Source of the DNA: JAZGER01 sp036480335
GTDB taxonomy: Bacteria; Pseudomonadota; Gammaproteobacteria; DSM-19610
Assembly (NCBI GenBank): GCA_036480335.1
Contig: JAZGGH010000106.1
Span: 1-64,000 of the forward strand
Length of the DNA stretch: 64,000 nt
Direction of reading: 5' to 3'
Of this stretch, positions 26,161 to 34,770 are shown one piece after another (positions within the stretch are counted from its first letter, which is position 1; the number at the start of each line of letters is the position of its first letter). The position numbers were made by a program, and so were the translations under genes. Under the pieces are notes generated by a model. That model made no database searches and was not told the DNA's origin. It saw only the letters and a program-made list of their open reading frames with translations.

Positions 26161-26472
26161 ATGAAGCGACCTGATAAATATATTGGCGTCCACAACGAAG
26201 TCAATGGTGGCATGACCACGATTGGAAAAATTATCCGTGATGCCTGGGTGTTTGATTTGATTGAAGAAACTGAAACCTGTGAAGGCTGGAATTTTGCGGG
26301 TATTGATGCCTTGCTGGATAAGGTCAATCATGAATGGGATAAATATGGTTGTTTAGCAAGTAATTTGCCATCTGAATTGTTTGAGAAACATCAACGAATT
26401 CATGGCCAGGCAATCAAGAATGCTCATGCTGCCGGTTGGTCTGGTGAGGTGGAAACTGAGGATGAAAAATAA
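26161..26472 (+). CDS. Unknown 103-aa protein between cbbS and cbbQ
   Basis: A small acidic soluble protein that I do not recognise. It has no membrane segment, signal or cysteine cluster (two isolated Cys). Distinct blocks are GGMTTIGKIIRDAWVFDLI, CEGWNFAGID and a C-terminal HQRIHGQAIKNAHAAGW. The ATG at 26161 has AGGGAG five bases upstream. It sits after the cbbS terminator and 73 bases before cbbQ on the same strand, so it is placed to help RuBisCO assembly, activation or regulation. That role is inferred from position only. Confidence 0.75.
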   Translation: MKRPDKYIGVHNEVNGGMTTIGKIIRDAWVFDLIEETETCEGWNFAGIDALLDKVNHEWDKYGCLASNLPSELFEKHQRIHGQAIKNAHAAGWSGEVETEDEK

Positions 26473-26545
26473 ACTATCCGGATAGAATTTATATTTAAGT
26501 GTAATTTATAATAGAACAAGGTCTTGCAATTAAGAGAGAGTAGCT

Positions 26546-27367
26546 ATGTCCATTACTGAAAATGTTGTAGATACCGAACAATACATCATCAAAGATGAGC
26601 CTTACTATGAGCCTGTTGGTCAAGAAATAGAGTTATACGAATCTGCCTATGACGTCCGTATGCCGATGATGATAAAAGGTCCTACGGGCTGCGGTAAATC
26701 TCGATTTGTAGAATACATGGCATGGAAACTGGGCAAACCATTAATTACGGTGGCTTGTAATGAAGATATGACCGCTTCTGATTTAGTGGGTCGTTTCCTG
26801 CTTGATAAAGATGGTACAAAATGGCAAGACGGTCCACTGACGACAGCGGCGCGTATGGGTGCTATCTGTTACCTTGATGAAATCGTCGAAGCACGCCAGG
26901 ATACCACGGTTGTTATTCATCCACTTACCGATCACCGTCGCAGTCTACCATTAGATAAAAAAGGTGAGTTGATTCAAGCACACCCTGATTTTCAATTGGT
27001 TATTTCTTATAACCCCGGTTATCAGAGCTTGATGAAAGACTTAAAGCAGTCAACCAAACAGCGTTTTGGTGGTATGGACTTTGATTATCCCGAAGAAAAA
27101 ATAGAAATCAGTATCGTTGCTAAAGAATCGGGTGTTGATGTTGAAACGGCTGAGAAGTTGGTACACATCGCTCACCGTGCACGTAATCTCAAAGGCCACG
27201 GCCTGGATGAAGGTATATCTACTCGTTTGCTGGTTTATTCTGGTCAGTTAATTGGTAAAGGGGTAGCGCCACTGGATGCATGTAGCATGACAATGGTAAC
27301 GCCTTTAACAGATGATCCTGATATGCGTGATACACTGAATGCAGCGGTTGAAACGTTCTTTGGATAA
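26546..27367 (+). CDS. cbbQ: CbbQ, AAA+ RuBisCO activase motor
   Basis: A 273-residue MoxR-type AAA+ ATPase. Walker A is GPTGCGKS (45-52) and Walker B lies in GAICYLDEIVEA. CbbQ hexamers work with the adaptor CbbO to remove inhibitory sugar phosphates from RuBisCO active sites. Family length and position downstream of cbbLS fit exactly. A GAGAG purine stretch precedes the ATG. Confidence 0.96.
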   Translation: MSITENVVDTEQYIIKDEPYYEPVGQEIELYESAYDVRMPMMIKGPTGCGKSRFVEYMAWKLGKPLITVACNEDMTASDLVGRFLLDKDGTKWQDGPLTTAARMGAICYLDEIVEARQDTTVVIHPLTDHRRSLPLDKKGELIQAHPDFQLVISYNPGYQSLMKDLKQSTKQRFGGMDFDYPEEKIEISIVAKESGVDVETAEKLVHIAHRARNLKGHGLDEGISTRLLVYSGQLIGKGVAPLDACSMTMVTPLTDDPDMRDTLNAAVETFFG

Positions 27368-27557
27368 AGAGTTCACTACCTTCATAATAATTGAAGGTAA
27401 GTAAGCTTGCTGTCATGCAGCAGGTTAAATTCGCAAAAATTTAGAAATTTTTAGTTTCAAATAAGTGCTGTTATTTAATAAGTGTGATAGTACTTATCAA
27501 TGCCAGTCATGTCGCTTTTTGTAAAAGAGAATAGTGATTGGTGAATGAGATGAAATT
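27368..27557 (+). other. cbbQ-cbbO spacer with stem-loop
   Basis: This 190-base gap contains TACCTTCA (27377-27384) pairing with TGAAGGTA (27392-27399), an eight-pair stem without a T run, and a weaker stem CTTGCTG/CAGCAGG shortly after. It may be an mRNA end-protecting or attenuating element between the two activase genes. I see no coding frame. Confidence 0.45.
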
Positions 27558-29906
27558 ATGTCAATAAAGCTCGAAGACTACGAAGATTTTCTTAAAGATG
27601 CGGCTCCTGAAATCAGAGACGTATTAAACAGCACCTTTCAAGAAGCCTCACGGGTTATGTCACCAGCTGGCTTGCAAATCTATATGGATGGTGCAAAAAG
27701 TCTGTGCGATTTAGGTCGTGGCTCAGATGTGGTTATTTCCTACATTCAAGAAATGCCACTGGTCGCAAAAGAATGTGGTGAAGATGTTATCGGTGATTGT
27801 TTAAGTGCAGCACTGAAACTTTCATCGATGACCTCTGCCGAAGTTGTCTCCCTGTTGTTTTCAAGTATGCCGTCTGCCGCTCGTAACCTGGGTGATGCTG
27901 AATTATTTCGTGGCTATTTAACCCTGATCCATCAGTTAGCCTCCACCGCTTCGCGTGGTGTGCGCCCAATGTTGAATCAAATTGACGAGTTGCTATCAAA
28001 ATTAACCTTAAGTGGATTGCGGCGCTGGGCTAATTTTGGTTCTCAGGCTTATCGTCGTGATTTTGATAATCTTACGGCTTATTTCAATCTTGAGTCGGCT
28101 GATAGTCGCGCTATGTTGTCCAGGGAACGTCGCGGTATTCTATTTGTAAAAACTCAGCGCAGGTTAAATTTTTACCTCCGAGCTTTATGGGGACGTGATT
28201 TTTTCTTACGCCCTACAGGTGCTGATTTTGCCGACTTTCGTCCTTATATCGAACACCGTATATTTCACCTGCCTGATGCGCTTGACGACTATGGCGATAT
28301 CCCTGGACTAGAAGTCTATCGTGCGACTGCAGCGCATATGGCATCACATATGGTTTATTCTTCGGAACCTATTTCAGCAGAGGGCCTCAGCCCTGCTCAA
28401 ATGTTTTTTATCGGCCTGGTTGAAGATGCTCGTATTGAATATAAAGCCGTGGCTGAATTCCCTGGGCTTAAAAAGCTTTGGCGTCGGATGATGCAAGAAG
28501 CTGATCATGAGAACAATAAACCAGAACATCGATCTATGCCGATTCTAGTGCATTTCTCACTTATGTTGCTAGATGATAGCATCACCTCAGATGACAAAGA
28601 TTTAAATAATCTCGCAAAGAATTTCCACGAAGGTATCGAAAAAAATCAGGATAACAACAAGTTTTGCTGGAATCTGGGTTTGGATATTTTCAACTTGTTC
28701 TCAAAGCGTAAAGAAGTCCCTAGCCTGCGTGTTTTGGAACGTATTGATATACCCTACCGTGATGACAATCGTTATGTTTGGGAGTTTGAAGAATTCACGG
28801 GAGACGTAGAGTTTGACTATGTGCCCGCCAGCCAACAACAGGTAAGACGTGAAGTTAGTGCGCTGATGATGGCGCACGAAGTGGATTGCGAACTGGCTGG
28901 TGATGATGCCCAGGAAATCTGGACCAATAAAGACGTCATGCGTTTTTACGAAGATGATTTAACTGATGGCGCTGCAAGTTTCAATGATGCCTGGGGTAAA
29001 GAGCCGGTTTCAGATCCTTATCATTATCAAGAATGGGATTACCAAATTCAGTTGCACCGACCTGATTGGGCAACGGTTTATGAGCGTCGTCAACCACGCG
29101 GTCATCTCGAAGATATTCAAATGATTCTTGACGAATATAAGCCAATTGCACATCGCATAAAACAAATCATCGACCTGCTCACACCTGAAGGTGTACAACG
29201 TGTGCGTAATATGGAAGATGGTGATGAAGTCGATATCAACGCCGCCATTGATGCGATGATAGCGATCCGTATGGGTGAACAACCAAACCCCCGTATTACC
29301 ATGCGCAACGTATTAAAAACGCGTGATTTATCCGTGGTGTTATTGCTCGATTTGTCGGAATCTACCAACGAACCCATGAATGGTTCTGACAAAACAGTAT
29401 TACAATTAACGCGAGAAGCGTCTACCCTGGTGGCAACCGCTATCGAAGGTATTGGTGATCCGTTCGCCATTCACGGCTTCGCATCTGATGGCCGCCATGA
29501 TGTACAGTATTATCGCTTTAAAGACTTTAATCAGCATTTTGATGATGAAGCCAAATCACGTCTGGCGGGCATGAAAGGTGGACTATCAACCCGTATGGGA
29601 GCGGCATTGCGACATGCGGGTAATCACTTGTTAAAACAACAGGAACGACGTAAATTGATATTGATGATTACTGATGGAGAACCCGCAGATATTGATGAAC
29701 GCGATCCACAGCATTTGCGCCACGATACTAAAAAGGCAGTTGAAGAGTTGTATAGCACAGGCGTATTGACTTATTGTTTAACGCTTGATCCGAATGCGGA
29801 TGACTATGTGAAAAGAATCTTTGGCGCGAATAACTATACCATTATCGATAATGTAGAAAAATTACCCGAACAATTGCCAACTTTGTTTGCCAGTCTGACG
29901 GCTTAG
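27558..29906 (+). CDS. cbbO: CbbO, von Willebrand-domain RuBisCO activase adaptor
   Basis: A 782-residue protein whose C-terminal von Willebrand A domain carries the metal-dependent adhesion site DLSES near residue 599, followed by TDGEPADIDERD. CbbO uses this domain to dock RuBisCO to the CbbQ ring; the N-terminal half binds CbbQ. Length is normal for the family. The stop lies one base from the stop of the convergent unknown gene, with no terminator between them, so the two transcripts probably overlap. Confidence 0.95.
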   Translation: MSIKLEDYEDFLKDAAPEIRDVLNSTFQEASRVMSPAGLQIYMDGAKSLCDLGRGSDVVISYIQEMPLVAKECGEDVIGDCLSAALKLSSMTSAEVVSLLFSSMPSAARNLGDAELFRGYLTLIHQLASTASRGVRPMLNQIDELLSKLTLSGLRRWANFGSQAYRRDFDNLTAYFNLESADSRAMLSRERRGILFVKTQRRLNFYLRALWGRDFFLRPTGADFADFRPYIEHRIFHLPDALDDYGDIPGLEVYRATAAHMASHMVYSSEPISAEGLSPAQMFFIGLVEDARIEYKAVAEFPGLKKLWRRMMQEADHENNKPEHRSMPILVHFSLMLLDDSITSDDKDLNNLAKNFHEGIEKNQDNNKFCWNLGLDIFNLFSKRKEVPSLRVLERIDIPYRDDNRYVWEFEEFTGDVEFDYVPASQQQVRREVSALMMAHEVDCELAGDDAQEIWTNKDVMRFYEDDLTDGAASFNDAWGKEPVSDPYHYQEWDYQIQLHRPDWATVYERRQPRGHLEDIQMILDEYKPIAHRIKQIIDLLTPEGVQRVRNMEDGDEVDINAAIDAMIAIRMGEQPNPRITMRNVLKTRDLSVVLLLDLSESTNEPMNGSDKTVLQLTREASTLVATAIEGIGDPFAIHGFASDGRHDVQYYRFKDFNQHFDDEAKSRLAGMKGGLSTRMGAALRHAGNHLLKQQERRKLILMITDGEPADIDERDPQHLRHDTKKAVEELYSTGVLTYCLTLDPNADDYVKRIFGANNYTIIDNVEKLPEQLPTLFASLTA

Positions 29907-29907
29907 C

Positions 29908-30351
29908 TCACGGCAGTGCCAATATTTTAGCTCCCTCGATGGGTAGCTGTTTGTCACGGTAGCGTTGATCAAGTAATTCCATTGCCTGGCGAAACTCTGC
30001 AATCAGACGAAGTTGCAAATCACTGTTATTCTGTTCATAGAAGACCACTTCACATGGCATAGGATCAGTGAGCGCATCGCGGTCATGCGAAGAAGGGAAT
30101 TTCCATGAAACCAGAATCATTCTGCCGCCTTCTTTTTCCCCAACAGCGTACGATTGGCTATCAACAAATACAATTTCATTGCTATCCAGTACTGCCATGA
30201 ATTGCAGCGTGCGTATCGGTACGAATACATGGCCGGTCTTGCTGCGAACCTGTAAAGAATGGTAGAGGTTATATATATTGGCAGGCACCTGCCAGTTTCT
30301 ACGGCTCATTTCTCTGGGGAGAAAAAAAGTTTCAGTCACGATGGAGGTCAT
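29908..30351 (-). CDS. Unknown 147-aa protein between cbbO and cbbR
   Basis: I do not recognise this protein. It is soluble, without signal or membrane helix, and looks like a beta-rich N-terminal domain (VRSKTGHVFVPIRTLQFMAVLDSNEIVFVDSQ) followed by a C-terminal helix (LRLIAEFRQAMELLDQRYRDK). GGAGAG precedes the ATG by about eight bases. It is convergent with cbbO and lies 79 bases downstream of cbbR on the same strand, so it may be cotranscribed with the regulator. A role in RuBisCO biology is a guess from position. Confidence 0.75.
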   Translation of the reverse strand: MTSIVTETFFLPREMSRRNWQVPANIYNLYHSLQVRSKTGHVFVPIRTLQFMAVLDSNEIVFVDSQSYAVGEKEGGRMILVSWKFPSSHDRDALTDPMPCEVVFYEQNNSDLQLRLIAEFRQAMELLDQRYRDKQLPIEGAKILALP

Positions 30352-30430
30352 GTTTTTGCTCTCCTGAGTTCTATCCAGAACTGTATCTTACCGCATATTG
30401 ATACGTTGGTTAAATTGAAGATGGGCTGGT

Positions 30431-31372
30431 TTAGAGTTTCCAGGGCGTAGCCACTAGTCTGGCACCTTCCTGCATGCAGAAATCGTGGAAAGCCTGCGCT
30501 ACTAACGATAGCTTCTTGCCTTCCGGATATACCAGATACCATTGTCGCTGAATAGGAAAATTTTCTACATCCAGTATCGTTAATGGGCCGTTAGGGTTTT
30601 CCAGTGTCAGCGCGGTGTGTGATAAAACTGAAATACCAAGACCGGCAACAATCGCGTGTTTAATTGCCTCGTTGCTGCCAAGTTCAAAACCGGTATTAGG
30701 CGTGAGTTTGTATTGGTTAAACAACCGGAAAACAGCATCCCTGATTCCTGAACCTGGTTCCCGCATAATAAAGGATTCGCTGGTTATTTCTTTCAGCGGT
30801 ATATTCTTTCTACCCGCAAGCGGATGTTCGCTGCTGGCAATAACAACCAGTTTGTTCTCTGCAAAAGGCGATGCTTTTATTTTTATGCCCGGCGGGAAAC
30901 TTTGGCCCAGAATATAAATATCATCTTCATTTCTGGACAGGCGCTCAATCAGATGTTCGCGGTTAATGACATTTAATGATACTTCAATGCCGGGAAAGCG
31001 TTTACTGAATTCACCCAGTATTCGAGGTGCAAAATACTGGGCCGTTGTCAGTGCGGTCAGGCGCAGGCGACCATATTTCAGACCTTTCAGATCGGCAATT
31101 TCCATTTCGAGGCGAGAGAAGGTGCCGAAAATGTCCCGAGTGGCTTTGTATAATACCTCTCCAGCAGCGGTCATTTGTACTTTGCGATTCGCTTGCTCAA
31201 GTAATGGCATGCCGATAGTTTGACTCAGCTTACTCATCTGCATGGAGACAGTGGGCTGTGTCAGGTGTAATATTTCAGCCGCTTTGGTAAAGCTGCCCTG
31301 GTGGACGATAGCGGCAAACACCTGGAGCTGGCGCAGGCTGGCATGACGGGCGATGTTTTCAAGTTCTATCAT
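30431..31372 (-). CDS. cbbR: CbbR, LysR-type regulator of the cbb genes
   Basis: A 313-residue LysR-family regulator. The N-terminal helix-turn-helix reads LRQLQVFAAIVHQGSFTKAAEILHLTQPTVSMQMSKL, followed by the periplasmic-binding-protein-like effector domain. CbbR proteins activate the RuBisCO operon in response to metabolites such as RuBP, PEP or NADPH. The assignment as CbbR comes from overall likeness and from its place downstream of cbbLSQO. It is divergent from the next gene across 80 bases that share a motif with the cbbL operator region. Confidence 0.88.
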   Translation of the reverse strand: MIELENIARHASLRQLQVFAAIVHQGSFTKAAEILHLTQPTVSMQMSKLSQTIGMPLLEQANRKVQMTAAGEVLYKATRDIFGTFSRLEMEIADLKGLKYGRLRLTALTTAQYFAPRILGEFSKRFPGIEVSLNVINREHLIERLSRNEDDIYILGQSFPPGIKIKASPFAENKLVVIASSEHPLAGRKNIPLKEITSESFIMREPGSGIRDAVFRLFNQYKLTPNTGFELGSNEAIKHAIVAGLGISVLSHTALTLENPNGPLTILDVENFPIQRQWYLVYPEGKKLSLVAQAFHDFCMQEGARLVATPWKL

Positions 31373-31378
31373 CAGCTA

Positions 31379-31394
31379 TTATCTATATTTATAG
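31379..31394. promoter_or_regulatory. cbbR upstream motif shared with the cbbL operator
   Basis: TTATCTATATTTATAG (31379-31394) shares its first ten bases with the right arm of the palindrome before cbbL (24029-24038). It lies 7 bases upstream of the cbbR start codon, where binding would repress cbbR itself. A second similar run, TTATAACTATTTATAG, follows. Confidence 0.4.
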
Positions 31395-31452
31395 TGAGTT
31401 TGTTTTATAACTATTTATAGGTGTGTTGTCTAGCGGTTTTGGGAGGTGGACG

Positions 31453-32067
31453 GTGAGTGTTGAAAAAAAACAACAGGATACATTGATCGATGTAATCCGA
31501 CACGGTGAACCGGTAGGAGGCAGGCGTTTCCGGGGTTCGGGCATTGATGACCCGTTGAGTGAGTCTGGCTGGTCGCAAATGAATGCAACCATTGGCGACG
31601 CCAGTCCCTGGCATCGTGTGATTACCTCTCCTTTGCAGCGATGCAGGCATTTTGCAGAAGCACTGGGCAACAAGCTGAATATTCCAGTTACAACTGAAAA
31701 CAACTTACGCGAAGTTGGATTTGGGGGCTGGGAAGGTAAATCCCCAGAATTTCTCAAAGCAACAGACCCAGCGGGTTATACCGCATTTTATCAGGATCCT
31801 GTTAATTGTCGGCCAGAGGGGGCAGAGCCGCTTGCGGATTTTGCTGGCCGGGTAATTGTCACGCTCGATAATATGCTCGACCATTATTCCGGTGAGCATT
31901 TGCTGGTGGTTGCTCATGCCGGCGTTGTGCGTGCAGTATTGGGGCATGCATTAGGTCTGGAGCCAGTTGTCTGGTACAGAACACAAGTGAGTAATGCGGG
32001 TATTACACGGTTAAGGTTTACGCCGGATCAGGTCAGGCTGGAGTTCCATAATCGCCTTTCACTTTAA
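31453..32067 (+). CDS. Histidine phosphatase family protein
   Basis: A 204-residue member of the phosphoglycerate mutase-like histidine phosphatase superfamily: catalytic VIRHGEP near the N-terminus, a second arginine block (SPLQRCRHFAEAL), ENNLREVGFGGWEGK, and the distal VVAHAGVVRAVLG. It resembles alpha-ribazole phosphatase (CobC), but no cobalamin genes are near, so the substrate is open. I start at GTG 31453 because GGGAGG lies seven bases upstream; an in-frame TTG at 31423 lacks a ribosome site. It is divergent from cbbR, which might co-regulate it. Confidence 0.8.
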   Translation: MSVEKKQQDTLIDVIRHGEPVGGRRFRGSGIDDPLSESGWSQMNATIGDASPWHRVITSPLQRCRHFAEALGNKLNIPVTTENNLREVGFGGWEGKSPEFLKATDPAGYTAFYQDPVNCRPEGAEPLADFAGRVIVTLDNMLDHYSGEHLLVVAHAGVVRAVLGHALGLEPVVWYRTQVSNAGITRLRFTPDQVRLEFHNRLSL

Positions 32068-32405
32068 CAGACTATTAATGGCCCAACCTGAATTCTTCCA
32101 GCATTTAAGGTTCTGCATGATTCAGATCAAGGCGCATATTGATTGCAATGCCATACTTGCGTGAATGCTTGAAGCCGCTTTCTATAAACAATTGTCTAGA
32201 GCAAGCGAAGTTTCCAGGTAAAAATCTATTTTTCCAGCCAGAATTTAAGACCTTAAGCCTATTGTTTTGCTGGGTTTTCCTGACATACTAAGTTAATCAT
32301 GAAACAATGGTTTGATATGTATTCTAATAATTGATATAAGCATTTTTATTGAGTGGTACAATTTTATTAATAATATGATGATTTCAAAAAATTGAGGAGG
32401 TTCTA
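32068..32405 (+). promoter_or_regulatory. Upstream region of sqr
   Basis: A 338-base AT-rich stretch without a credible gene. It holds the predicted sqr promoter (32312-32340) and a strong GAGGAGG ribosome site (32394-32400). I saw no terminator for the preceding phosphatase gene and no convincing regulator site. Confidence 0.6.
32312..32340 (+). promoter_or_regulatory. Predicted sqr promoter
   Basis: TTGATA (32312-32317), 17 bases, TATAAG (32335-32340): a near-consensus sigma-70 promoter that would give a leader of nearly 60 bases. Confidence 0.6.
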
Positions 32406-33677
32406 ATGGCTCACATAGTCATACTTGGAGCGGGTACAGGAGGTATGCCAGGCGCTTACGAAATGCGCGATGTGCTTGGTAGTCAACATGAAGTGACCGT
32501 GATTAACGGGAGCGATACGTTTCAGTTCGTGCCGTCGAATCCCTGGGTGGGTGTCGGTTGGCGTACTGCCAGCGATATTACCTTTCCAATTCGTCCTTAT
32601 CTGGAAAAGAAAGGCATCAAGTTTATTGCTGAAATGGCAACTCATCTTGATCCTGAAAATAATAAAATATCACTGGCTAATGGTGATACCGTTGAATACG
32701 ACTATCTGATGATAGCGACAGGACCAAAACTGTTTTTTGAAGAAGTTGAAGGTTCTGGTCCTGATGGTGGGCACACATATTCTGTTTGTACTGTCGATCA
32801 TGCCACAAAAGCATGGGAAGGCTACCAGTCTTTTGTGGCTGATCCGGGAAGAATTGTGGTCGGTGCTATGCCATTTTCCAGTTGTTTTGGTCCGGCATAT
32901 GAATATGTTTTCATCCTTGATACGGACTTGCGGAAGCGAAAAATCCGTGACAAGGTACCGATGACTTTTGTGACGTCTGAGCCTTATATTGGACATCTTG
33001 GCCTGGGAGGGGTTGGCGATTCAAGAGGTATGATGGAATCCGAGATGCGCAGTCGCCATATCGACTGGATCTGCAATGCAAAGGTGACGAAGGTTGAAGC
33101 TGGCAAGATGTATGTTGAAGAGCTTAACTCTGCTGGTGAAATTGAGAAAGAGCATGAAATCGAATTTAATTATTCTATGATGTTGCCCGCTTTCAAGGGT
33201 GTTGACGTTGTCGCTAATGTCGACGGTTTGTGCAATCCGCGTGGCTTTGTGCTGGTCGATGAGAATCAGCGTAATCCAAAATACCCGAATATATATTCAG
33301 CCGGTGTTTGTATTGCAATCCCGCCGGTAGAGGTTACACCAGTACCAACGGGTGCTCCGAAAACGGGATATATGATCGAGTCCATGGTTTCAGCGATAGT
33401 GCATAATATCAGTGAAGAATTAAGTGGCAAGTCGCCCACTCACAAGCCAACCTGGAATGCGATTTGCCTGGCTGATATGGGTGATACCGGTGCAGCTTTT
33501 GTGGCACTGCCTCAAATCCCACCTAGAAACCTGAACTGGTTCAAGAAAGGGAAATGGGTACATTACGCAAAAATAGCTTTTGAAAAATACTTCATCAAGA
33601 AAATGAAATCAGGTTCTTCCGAACCTGTTTTTGAGAAATATATTCTCAAGGCTTTGGGTATTGAGCGATTAAAGTAG
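32406..33677 (+). CDS. sqr: Sulfide:quinone oxidoreductase
   Basis: A 423-residue flavoprotein that oxidises sulfide to polysulfide and reduces quinone at the membrane. It begins with the FAD-binding GAGTGGMP fold. The sequence closely follows the Acidithiobacillus ferrooxidans enzyme as I remember it, and its three catalytic cysteines are all present: Cys128 (YSVCTVDHA), Cys160 (SSCFGPAYEY, persulfide-bearing) and Cys354 (WNAICLADMGD, Cys356 in A. ferrooxidans). The C-terminal basic amphipathic segment (FEKYFIKKMK) would hold it on the membrane. It has its own promoter and an excellent ribosome site, and is probably monocistronic. Confidence 0.95.
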   Translation: MAHIVILGAGTGGMPGAYEMRDVLGSQHEVTVINGSDTFQFVPSNPWVGVGWRTASDITFPIRPYLEKKGIKFIAEMATHLDPENNKISLANGDTVEYDYLMIATGPKLFFEEVEGSGPDGGHTYSVCTVDHATKAWEGYQSFVADPGRIVVGAMPFSSCFGPAYEYVFILDTDLRKRKIRDKVPMTFVTSEPYIGHLGLGGVGDSRGMMESEMRSRHIDWICNAKVTKVEAGKMYVEELNSAGEIEKEHEIEFNYSMMLPAFKGVDVVANVDGLCNPRGFVLVDENQRNPKYPNIYSAGVCIAIPPVEVTPVPTGAPKTGYMIESMVSAIVHNISEELSGKSPTHKPTWNAICLADMGDTGAAFVALPQIPPRNLNWFKKGKWVHYAKIAFEKYFIKKMKSGSSEPVFEKYILKALGIERLK

Positions 33678-33687
33678 CTTCTGTCTA

Positions 33688-34197
33688 TTAATTCGCACCC
33701 TTATTATGTTTGTCAGATTTCGGGTAATCAAATAAAAAACATTGCCCGGAATTCTGACAAATAGCTTTCCATGTGGAAAGATTGAATCTGAAACCGGCTA
33801 CAGCTGCGGTGGGCAGTGCCATAGCGTTTCCTGCCAGGTAAGTGCTTAATTCGCTAAATCCCGGGTTATGTCCAACCAGTAATATACGTTTATCTTTCAT
33901 TCTGAAAGTATCTATTATTTCCTGTAAGTTTTTTAATGAAGCTTCATAAATTTCCGCCTGTGTTTCGATAGCATCTTCAGGATATTGAAGCGCTGTTGCG
34001 ATGATATCGGCTGTTGCCAGAGCGCGTTTTGCTGGACTGCTGATAATTCGGTCAGGCGTGTCAATTTTTGTCGCTAAATATGAACAGACCTTGTTTGTGT
34101 CCTGAATACCACTGTCTACCAGATCTCGATCAAAGTCAGTTATAGAGGTAGAAAAAGTTTCCGAGCGAGCATGTCGAAAAAGAATCAATTCAAGCAT
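33688..34197 (-). CDS. sixA: SixA-like phosphohistidine phosphatase
   Basis: A 169-residue histidine phosphatase starting MLELILFRHARSE, with the second-half motif LLVGHNPGFSEL. SixA removes phosphate from histidine-containing phosphotransfer proteins. I chose the ATG at 34197, with AAGG upstream, over a GTG nine bases earlier. It is convergent with sqr (10 bases between stops) and divergent from the chemosensory operon, whose CheA has an HPt domain, but a link with it is only a possibility. Confidence 0.82.
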   Translation of the reverse strand: MLELILFRHARSETFSTSITDFDRDLVDSGIQDTNKVCSYLATKIDTPDRIISSPAKRALATADIIATALQYPEDAIETQAEIYEASLKNLQEIIDTFRMKDKRILLVGHNPGFSELSTYLAGNAMALPTAAVAGFRFNLSTWKAICQNSGQCFLFDYPKSDKHNKGAN

Positions 34198-34383
34198 TTC
34201 AATCACCTTGGCGCTTATACTTGATTTTATTGTAAAGCAAATCCTGCTTCATTTCGCTATTTCAGCCAATTTACTCATTGCATGGCACATGAATGTAGTT
34301 AAGCAATATTCCATTGAGTAAGTAACTGATGCATTGTGTTTTTCTCTGATTTATTCATTGTTACCCGTATTTTGATAATTGAT

Positions 34384-34410
34384 TAAATAGATGAGCCGCT
34401 TTGCCGATAA
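34384..34410 (+). promoter_or_regulatory. Sigma-28 (FliA) promoter of the chemosensory operon
   Basis: TAAA (34384-34387), exactly 15 bases, then GCCGATAA (34403-34410): a perfect match to the flagellar/chemotaxis sigma-28 consensus. It lies 57 bases before the first gene of the operon. Confidence 0.88.
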
Positions 34411-34467
34411 CCGGTTTGTATTCAGATATTTTCAATACCTATTTATGACTTGCTCGATGGAGTACTC

Positions 34468-34764
34468 ATGCAACTGAGTCTGGAAAAAGAGTTGACGATT
34501 GCCTGTGCGGACAGTCTTCGTCAGCAATTACAGAAACTGGCAGATAATGATGATAAAGAGATATCAATTGATGGCTCTGCGGTGGAAAGGATAGATACCG
34601 CAGTCCTGCAGTTGTTTGTTTCCTTCTCGAAATTATTGTCCGGGCAGGAGCGACAATTAGCATGGCAAGACCCAAGTGAGTCATTGGTAGAGTCTGCTGA
34701 GCAAATTGGCCTGCGAAACATGCTGAATATTTCAACTGATGGCAAATGCAACAACCAGGAGTAA
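34468..34764 (+). CDS. STAS-domain protein, first gene of chemosensory operon
   Basis: A 98-residue single STAS domain (anti-sigma-factor antagonist fold). The loop where SpoIIAA proteins carry a phosphorylated serine reads ERIDTAVLQLF, with Thr44 in that place, as in STAS proteins that open many gammaproteobacterial chemosensory clusters. I use the ATG at 34468, preceded by GGAG; an in-frame TTG at 34450 is weaker. Its partner is not known. It lies directly ahead of cheY. Confidence 0.85.
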   Translation: MQLSLEKELTIACADSLRQQLQKLADNDDKEISIDGSAVERIDTAVLQLFVSFSKLLSGQERQLAWQDPSESLVESAEQIGLRNMLNISTDGKCNNQE

Positions 34765-34770
34765 CAGGGC

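Noticed and set aside
23849..31453. Carboxysome shell or CsoSCA genes around RuBisCO
   Set aside because: I looked for shell-protein and CsoS2-like genes near cbbLS and found none; cbbQ and cbbO fit the non-carboxysomal arrangement. Genes elsewhere in the genome cannot be excluded.
32115..32160. FNR-like half sites (GATCAA, TTGATT) before sqr
   Set aside because: The half sites are in the wrong order and spacing for an FNR/CRP dyad and lie far upstream of the predicted promoter.
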